A DNA stretch of 11,559 bases, from contig DBCF01000024.1 of assembly GCA_002292925.1 (NCBI GenBank), positions 4,786 to 16,344 of the forward strand, given 5' to 3'. Below the pieces are notes generated by a model. It was not told the DNA's origin, did no database searches, and saw only the letters and a list, made by a program, of their open reading frames with translations. Shown here piece after piece: positions 6,408-11,559 of the stretch. A program made the position numbers and the translations under genes. The DNA is from Roseiflexaceae bacterium UBA965 (GTDB lineage Bacteria > Chloroflexota > Chloroflexia > Chloroflexales > Roseiflexaceae). Numbering within the stretch: position 1 is the first letter of the stretch; the number at the start of each line of letters is the position of its first letter.

Positions 6408-8018
6408 ATGACCACATATGATTATGATGTGATTGTGGTGGGGAGCGGCCATAACGGCCTCACCACCGCGGGCTATTTAGCCAGGGCCGGGTTGCGGGTG
6501 TTGGTACTCGAGCGCCGGCCGATTGTGGGTGGGGCGGTTTGTACCGAGGAAGTGATTCCCGGCTACAAAATCGATGTCGGTTCTTCGGCGCATATCATGA
6601 TTCATTTAACCCCCGTGGTCAAAGAACTTGAGCTCGAAAAACATGGTCTCGAGTACATTGACATGGATCCGTATGCGTTTTATCCGTTGCCAGACGGCTC
6701 GGGCTCGATTTCGTTCGAGCGCAACGTCGATCGTACCCTCGACTCAATCGCCAGTGTGTCGCCCAAAGATGCCGAAGCCTACCGCAAATTCATGGCCTAT
6801 TGGGGACCGCTCAACGAAGCAATTTTTGACGTCTTTTTGAACCCTCCCAGTGTGATGGGGTTGGTGGGCAAAATGGCCGTGGCGCAATCCAAGGTGCGCC
6901 ATATCACCAGCACCCTTGAAACCGTGCGGCGGCTGTTTAGTTCGTACGGCCAACTCATCACCGAAACCTTTGAATCCGAGGCGATGCGGGCTGCGTTGAC
7001 GTGGCTGGCTGCTCAGTCGGGGCCGCCGCCCGACGAAATCGGCGCCGGAGATTTTTTTGGGTGGCATTCGATGATGCACACCAGTGGCGCCAAGCACCCC
7101 AAAGGGGGTAGCGGCATGTTGACCCAGGCCATGTCGCGCTCGTTTACCGCCAGTGGTGGTACGGTGGTGCTCGATGCGGCCGTCAAACGGATTTTGATTA
7201 AAGGTAATCGCGTCGAGGGTGTTGAAACCGTCGATGGTATGCGCTATACCGCCCCGATTGTGGTGTCGAACGCCCACATCCAAACCACCATGTTGGGCAT
7301 GGTGGGGAGCGAGCATATTTCGACCGATTTGGCTCACAAAATTCGCAACATTCGAGTGGGCAATGGCTTTGGTATGACGGTGCGCTGTGCTGCCGACGAA
7401 TTACCCGACTATATTGCGGCGCCGTCGGGAGGCAAGGCTCATCCCAGCCACCACGGCTTGCAGTTGTTGAGTCCGTCGATGGATTATGTGCGCCGGGCCT
7501 ATGCCGATTATAGTTTGGGTTTGCCCTCCAAAGACCCGGCGGTGATTGCCATGACCTTTTCGGCAATTGACCCGGTGGTAGCACCCCCAGGCAAGCATTC
7601 GGTCTTTTTGTGGGCTCAATACTTCCCCTACACCATGGCCAACGGCATGGAATGGGTCAACGAGCGCGAGCGGGTGGCCGATTCGATCCTCGAAGTGTTG
7701 TATCGCTATGCCCCCAATATGCGCGGCAAAATCATCGATCGCTACATCCAAACTCCCCTCGACCTCGAAAACCTCCATGGGCTGGTCAAGGGCAATGTGA
7801 TGCATGTGGAAATGTCGCTGGATCAGATGTTCTTTTATCGGCCAATAGCCGAATTAGCTGATTACCGCACCCCTATCCGCGGGCTATACATGACTGGTGC
7901 AAGCATGCACCCGGGTGGTGGGGTGTTTGCGGCCAGTGGGCTCAATACTGCCCGCACGGTGTTGAGTGACTTGCGGCCGTCACAGCGCTTGTGGCGCGGG
8001 TTGACGGGGCGCGGCTAG
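6408..8018 (+). CDS. crtO: CrtO-like carotenoid ketolase / phytoene-desaturase-superfamily FAD oxidoreductase
   Basis: The 536-residue protein is an FAD-dependent oxidoreductase of the CrtI/CrtO/PYROXD2 group. An N-terminal Rossmann dinucleotide-binding motif is clear: VVGSGHNGL (Gly12, Gly14, Gly17), with Glu35 ending the second strand, then VGGAVCTEE (40-48). The C-terminal FAD motif is TGASMHPGGGVFAASGLNTA. Internal blocks GSSAHIMI, LTWLAAQSGPPP, HPKGGSGML and VRVGNGFGM fit the CrtO beta-carotene ketolase branch best, and the length is typical of CrtO (about 510-540). The likely reaction adds a 4-keto group to a carotenoid ring at the membrane. Without other carotenoid genes beside it, a PYROXD2-like oxidoreductase of unknown substrate remains possible. 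The start has a weak GGGGG site (6396-6400) 7 nt upstream. An intrinsic terminator follows 24 nt after the stop. Confidence 0.78.
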   Translation: MTTYDYDVIVVGSGHNGLTTAGYLARAGLRVLVLERRPIVGGAVCTEEVIPGYKIDVGSSAHIMIHLTPVVKELELEKHGLEYIDMDPYAFYPLPDGSGSISFERNVDRTLDSIASVSPKDAEAYRKFMAYWGPLNEAIFDVFLNPPSVMGLVGKMAVAQSKVRHITSTLETVRRLFSSYGQLITETFESEAMRAALTWLAAQSGPPPDEIGAGDFFGWHSMMHTSGAKHPKGGSGMLTQAMSRSFTASGGTVVLDAAVKRILIKGNRVEGVETVDGMRYTAPIVVSNAHIQTTMLGMVGSEHISTDLAHKIRNIRVGNGFGMTVRCAADELPDYIAAPSGGKAHPSHHGLQLLSPSMDYVRRAYADYSLGLPSKDPAVIAMTFSAIDPVVAPPGKHSVFLWAQYFPYTMANGMEWVNERERVADSILEVLYRYAPNMRGKIIDRYIQTPLDLENLHGLVKGNVMHVEMSLDQMFFYRPIAELADYRTPIRGLYMTGASMHPGGGVFAASGLNTARTVLSDLRPSQRLWRGLTGRG

Positions 8019-8042
8019 TCGTTAATTCGTTGTTTGTGTATT

Positions 8043-8086
8043 CGTTACCGTACTTTTTTATTTAAGAAGTACGGTAACGGCTTTTT
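8043..8086 (+). terminator. Rho-independent terminator after the crtO-like gene
   Basis: A perfect 13-bp inverted repeat, cgttaccgtactt (8043-8055) and aagtacggtaacg (8067-8079), encloses an 11-nt loop and is followed by gc and five Ts (8082-8086). It closes the transcription unit and separates the crtO-like gene from the compositionally different gene beyond it. The loop-side A/T bases could lengthen the stem slightly. Confidence 0.9.
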
Positions 8087-8316
8087 ATGGGGTATGGCGT
8101 GTGAGGAGATGAAAAATGAGCTGACCAGCATATATCGTGCGATTGAATCGATAATCATAAATTACGATTAATATCGCATTACGATGCGTATTTAGTATCG
8201 TTTTTAGGCTGTTTTGGCATTTGGTAATAAGCAAGAATGAAGTATTATTAGAAAATATCAAGATATATATATTTTAGAATGTGTGTGACAGAATGTTTTT
8301 GATAGGAATGCAACAT
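8087..8316. other. AT-rich intergenic region with CGAT palindromes and probable promoter
   Basis: No convincing gene lies here. Positions 8131-8205 hold eight CGAT/ATCG words, including the palindrome cgatt-g-aatcg (8140-8150) and the hairpin cgcat-tacg-atgcg (8175-8188). Farther on, aaaatat (8252-8258) and atatttt (8269-8275) form an A/T inverted repeat, and -10-like boxes TATATT (8268-8273) and TAGAAT (8275-8280) are present without a good -35 partner. The region is the likely promoter and leader of the large membrane-protein gene, but the exact start of transcription cannot be read. Confidence 0.4.
8304..8307 (+). promoter_or_regulatory. Shine-Dalgarno site choosing start 8317
   Basis: AGGA lies 9 nt before ATG 8317. 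The other in-frame starts (GTG 8281, ATG 8293, ATG 8308) have no comparable site at the right distance. Starting at 8317 also puts basic residues (MRHIK) directly before the first membrane segment, as expected for a signal anchor. Confidence 0.55.
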
Positions 8317-11300
8317 ATGCGGCATATAAAATTTGTGTTACTCAACATTTTTTATATTGTGATGACGATACTCGTGTTTGGTATGTCATCAGGGGTGTCG
8401 CGTATTCGGGCAGAACAAGCAGATGATTATTTTGCAAAATTCCACGGGGCTGAAGTACAACGTACTGCAGCGGGGGAGTTTATCCGTAATATGCGCTGGG
8501 CTAAGCAAGATGGGGAACTCTATCTGATTCGTCAACCCAATGATGATGGGTTGAGCATCATGACAGTTACTGCGACCACCGTCAGCGAAGCTCAGTATGT
8601 TGATATTGAAATCGATACGCAACAGGTGGCACAATACCAAGTAATGCCGTATAAATTTCGTCAGTATCAATCACTTATCCATTTGGATTGGCAGCCATTT
8701 GATTGGTTTGATCCGGTACGCTTCAAAAACAGCGACACAACCGTTGTTGATGGTCGGGGAATTTCGTTGGCGGTGAGCGAAATTGTATTTAAGCCAACGA
8801 CTGGTCGCAAATACCCGCATGGGGTAATGATTACCTATTTGCTATTGGTGTTGGGGTTGGGGACTTGGATTTATTGTCAGTTTTCACAAAAAATAGTGGT
8901 CGGCGCATACGGAGTATTTGGATTGATTCTTGTCAGTATCTGGTGGTGGGGAACACACACGTTGGTGTTTTGGGGACTGACGCACATGCCATTTGTGGGA
9001 ATTGCGGTCGGTGTGATTTTTAATTGCATTGCGCTCTATTATGTGTGGCGGTGGATGCCGACGTTGCAAGGCCAGATGAGTCGCGGGATTGTGCGTATGA
9101 CGCCATGGATAGAACGACTCCGTGTACGGGTATGGCCGGTGGTACGCTATGGGCACTGGCTGTGGCAACGCCCAGTAGTGTTATATACAGTGACGGTCAT
9201 GCTTTATTTCAGTCCGTGGATTTGGCAACAACAAGTAATAGCACCTATTGATATGCGTTTGGCAGCAAATCTTCCTGTGACGGCAGCTGACTATAATACA
9301 TCAAGTTATTTTTCGGATTATGTGTATTATATTTCCGAAGAAGACATGTTGATGCATACACCACGTTCACTTTGGTTGGGAACATGGTCTGAGATGAACC
9401 AATTAGGGCGACCATTATCGCAACTGAGTGGTTGGAATGTCTCATATGTGATTACTTGGGTGCTTCGGATATGGATTGACAACCCCTATGTCTTTTTTAC
9501 GGTAAATTTTGTCTTGTATACGTATTTGGCGGGATTATTTGCGTTGTTGTATGTGCGACAGTTGTTGCACCACACAGGGCTGGCATTGTTGGCTGCCTAC
9601 CTTATTATTGCCTCGCCGTTCTTTTTTTATTGGAATACCTATCTGACTTTTGTTGCAACAACGTGTTGGGCATTAGCGTTATTATGTGGATTTTTGTGGT
9701 TGCGCAATAAACCAAGTTGGCAACCGGTATTGCTGTTGGCATTTGCGGTATATTCTTTGCTCAGCATGGGATATCAGCAAATGATTATTCATTTAGGATA
9801 TATGTTTGTTAGTTATGGGGTGTACTTACTGTGGCAGTTACGCGATAATCGGCAACGATTTTGGCAGTTTATTGGGTATGCCATAGGCGCTATGGTTATG
9901 GGGATAGTCATGGTCGTTCCCGTATATCTTGATACGATACAAGCAGCAACATTGGCAACGGTACGTCAAACACTAAGTGCGGAATATTTTTATGATGTCA
10001 TGCCGTATTTTAATGATATGACGGAATTGTTTCGTGCAGGATTGAGTTATGTACTCAAAGATATTTTTTCCATCGCAAATGATTTTAATATTCAGACATA
10101 TCCCTATCGAGGTGGCTATACGTCGTTATTTGTATTTATGTTGATGTTAATTGGGGCAATTTGGCGGTGGCGTGAGACATGGGGATGGAGTGTCTGGATT
10201 GTGATTGCTGTGTTGTTGAGTTTTAGTCGTACAGCATTTGTATTTGGGTATGAGCAGTTACATTTGCCGCAATTTTCACGGGCCGTGCTGTTTTATGGGC
10301 CTGGGCAACAAATCCCCGAAATGGTGTTGGCTGTGTATGGTCTACAAGTACTCATTCGTGATAGTGTTGAGCGCACCACCAAAATATTATTGGGGGTGGT
10401 TGGAATCAGTATTGCATTAATCATTAGTGCGACAATGATGACATTTGTCAGTGATACAAATTTTCAGTGGTCATTTATGGGGATAGAACAATCTGTTGTG
10501 TTCGAGTTGATGATTGTGGGGTGTGTGTTCGTGATGGCGGTGATTGATGTGCCGCGCATCAAAATGATAATGACTTTTGGCATTCTGTCACTCCAATTGG
10601 TGTGGTTGTTGCAGCCGATGCTGTTGACCAAATCGACATCGGCGATTGTGACGACGTCACCGTCAACCGAAATCATTCGCCAGACACTGCAACCCGGAGA
10701 ACGAATGGCAATGGTAGACGAACTTGATCGCGAGCTTGCCAATCAACGCGCCACATACAATGAATTGACACCATTCGGATTGAACTATAATGCGGTGTTA
10801 AATCTCCCCCAGCTTGGCACCTATTACCCGCTTCAATCCAAATATTATGTGACATTAATGAAGCGATTTGGCGTAAACTACGATTACTATAATCAATATA
10901 CCCGCAAAATTAATCTCCCAATGCCCGAAAATGACCAGTGGATGGCGAATATCCGCACGATTGTAAGTAAGAACCCATTAACAGACCCCAATCTTACCCT
11001 GACTGCGCGTACAGACGGGTTTATTCCGTTTTATGTATATACGACGCCAGCAACGATGGGGTGCTGTCTGCAAGTCCCACTTAGTGATGTACGGATGGTG
11101 ACAGCTGCACAACAAGATGAGTATTGGATTGATACGCCAAAGGCGCCGACGAATCGCCAATTACAAAAAAACGAAGATCAAGGCGATCGCTTTGTGGTGC
11201 CAGTGGCAGAACCGGCCAATGAAAGTATTATCGTGTTTAGTCAAATATTCCATCCACAGTGGCATGCCCGTGTGCGTACGGCAGCCGGCTGGCAAGATGC

Positions 11301-11514
11301 ACCGACGGTGGTCGTAAACGGAGCCTATCAAGGGGCACGCATCCCTGTAGGGACACAAGAAGTCGTCATGGAATTTCGACCATGGGCGTACTGGAGTATC
11401 ATCCCCAATATCTTTTGGCTGGGGTGTCTGCTGGTATGGTTTGGGCGTCGGGTATGGGTGGATACGTCGTTTCAATCATATATGCAGCACCTACGCCACC
11501 TCCGCGCCGGGTAA
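8317..11514 (+). CDS. Large polytopic membrane protein, YfhO-like / GT-C type
   Basis: From ATG 8317 the protein has 1065 residues; GTG 8281 would give 1077. It starts with a signal-anchor-like segment (about 6-24), followed by a soluble, probably extracytoplasmic domain of about 145 residues rich in beta-strand patterns. A core with roughly fifteen hydrophobic segments between about 170 and 770 follows, with loops rich in Trp and Tyr. A long soluble domain (about 770-1020) comes next, and a last membrane segment (about 1025-1042) before a basic tail. The end of the soluble domain, FSQIFHPQWHARV (974-986) ... VVVNGAYQGARIPVGTQEV ... FRPWAYW (1021-1027), matches the C-terminal signature of YfhO-type proteins, which are linked to glycosylation of envelope polymers. 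An enzymatic GT-C role is inferred from topology; I could not pin down a catalytic acidic residue. The gene is much more AT-rich than its neighbours and uses different codons (gca, tat, att). A terminator upstream makes it a separate unit. Confidence 0.72.
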   Translation: MRHIKFVLLNIFYIVMTILVFGMSSGVSRIRAEQADDYFAKFHGAEVQRTAAGEFIRNMRWAKQDGELYLIRQPNDDGLSIMTVTATTVSEAQYVDIEIDTQQVAQYQVMPYKFRQYQSLIHLDWQPFDWFDPVRFKNSDTTVVDGRGISLAVSEIVFKPTTGRKYPHGVMITYLLLVLGLGTWIYCQFSQKIVVGAYGVFGLILVSIWWWGTHTLVFWGLTHMPFVGIAVGVIFNCIALYYVWRWMPTLQGQMSRGIVRMTPWIERLRVRVWPVVRYGHWLWQRPVVLYTVTVMLYFSPWIWQQQVIAPIDMRLAANLPVTAADYNTSSYFSDYVYYISEEDMLMHTPRSLWLGTWSEMNQLGRPLSQLSGWNVSYVITWVLRIWIDNPYVFFTVNFVLYTYLAGLFALLYVRQLLHHTGLALLAAYLIIASPFFFYWNTYLTFVATTCWALALLCGFLWLRNKPSWQPVLLLAFAVYSLLSMGYQQMIIHLGYMFVSYGVYLLWQLRDNRQRFWQFIGYAIGAMVMGIVMVVPVYLDTIQAATLATVRQTLSAEYFYDVMPYFNDMTELFRAGLSYVLKDIFSIANDFNIQTYPYRGGYTSLFVFMLMLIGAIWRWRETWGWSVWIVIAVLLSFSRTAFVFGYEQLHLPQFSRAVLFYGPGQQIPEMVLAVYGLQVLIRDSVERTTKILLGVVGISIALIISATMMTFVSDTNFQWSFMGIEQSVVFELMIVGCVFVMAVIDVPRIKMIMTFGILSLQLVWLLQPMLLTKSTSAIVTTSPSTEIIRQTLQPGERMAMVDELDRELANQRATYNELTPFGLNYNAVLNLPQLGTYYPLQSKYYVTLMKRFGVNYDYYNQYTRKINLPMPENDQWMANIRTIVSKNPLTDPNLTLTARTDGFIPFYVYTTPATMGCCLQVPLSDVRMVTAAQQDEYWIDTPKAPTNRQLQKNEDQGDRFVVPVAEPANESIIVFSQIFHPQWHARVRTAAGWQDAPTVVVNGAYQGARIPVGTQEVVMEFRPWAYWSIIPNIFWLGCLLVWFGRRVWVDTSFQSYMQHLRHLRAG

Positions 11515-11552
11515 ATCGGTGATTGTGTAAGATATACCAAGGGGGCGGCCTT

Positions 11553-11559
11553 ATGTGGC
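11553..11559 (+). CDS. Possible start of a further gene, cut by the window edge
   Basis: ATG 11553 is preceded by GGGGG (11541-11545) with 7 nt between, the same arrangement as in front of the crtO-like gene. Only seven bases remain, so no product can be judged. With just 38 nt after the membrane-protein stop, such a gene would probably be co-transcribed with it. Confidence 0.15.

Noticed and set aside
8109..8171. 20-residue open frame MKNELTSIYRAIESIIINYD
   Set aside because: GAGGAG abuts the ATG with no spacing, the frame is very short, and it runs into the palindromic CGAT patch. Not enough support for a gene.

Overview
The window carries five complete genes, all on the + strand, with repeat-rich gaps between them. 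The content suggests a filamentous member of the Chloroflexota: a eukaryote-type UDP-glucose pyrophosphorylase, a CrtO-type carotenoid ketolase, a full-length cobalamin-dependent MetH and a very large YfhO-like membrane protein. That placement is inferred from gene families and general style and was not tested.

Layout. Positions 1-235 hold a GC-rich palindromic repeat array: two near-identical 55-bp units at a 63-bp period, plus degenerate copies. It ends just before a UDPGP-family UTP--glucose-1-phosphate uridylyltransferase (281-1660). A 109-bp gap with a candidate promoter leads to metH (1770-5366). Nineteen bases after metH, behind a perfect Shine-Dalgarno sequence, starts a XerC/XerD-type tyrosine recombinase (5386-6252); the two are probably one transcript. 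The next gap (6253-6407) is filled by a long hairpin and about eleven degenerate copies of a 6-8-nt ACTTCAC-like unit. Then comes a CrtO-like FAD-dependent oxidoreductase (6408-8018), closed by a strong intrinsic terminator (8043-8086). After an AT-rich gap with many CGAT/ATCG words comes a 1065-residue polytopic membrane protein (8317-11514), whose base composition and codon use differ clearly from the four genes before it. The last 45 bases may include the start codon of a further gene.

How the genes relate. They look like ordinary housekeeping and envelope functions: sugar-nucleotide supply, methionine synthesis, recombination (probably chromosome dimer resolution), carotenoid modification and envelope glycosylation or transport. 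UDP-glucose could feed glycosylation of ketocarotenoids or envelope polymers, but nothing here ties these genes into one pathway. I found no CRISPR array, tRNA, rRNA, transposase or toxin-antitoxin pair, and no convincing undescribed multi-gene system. The best targets for a second look are the two intergenic repeat families, the short tail of the recombinase, and the domain architecture and foreign composition of the last gene.
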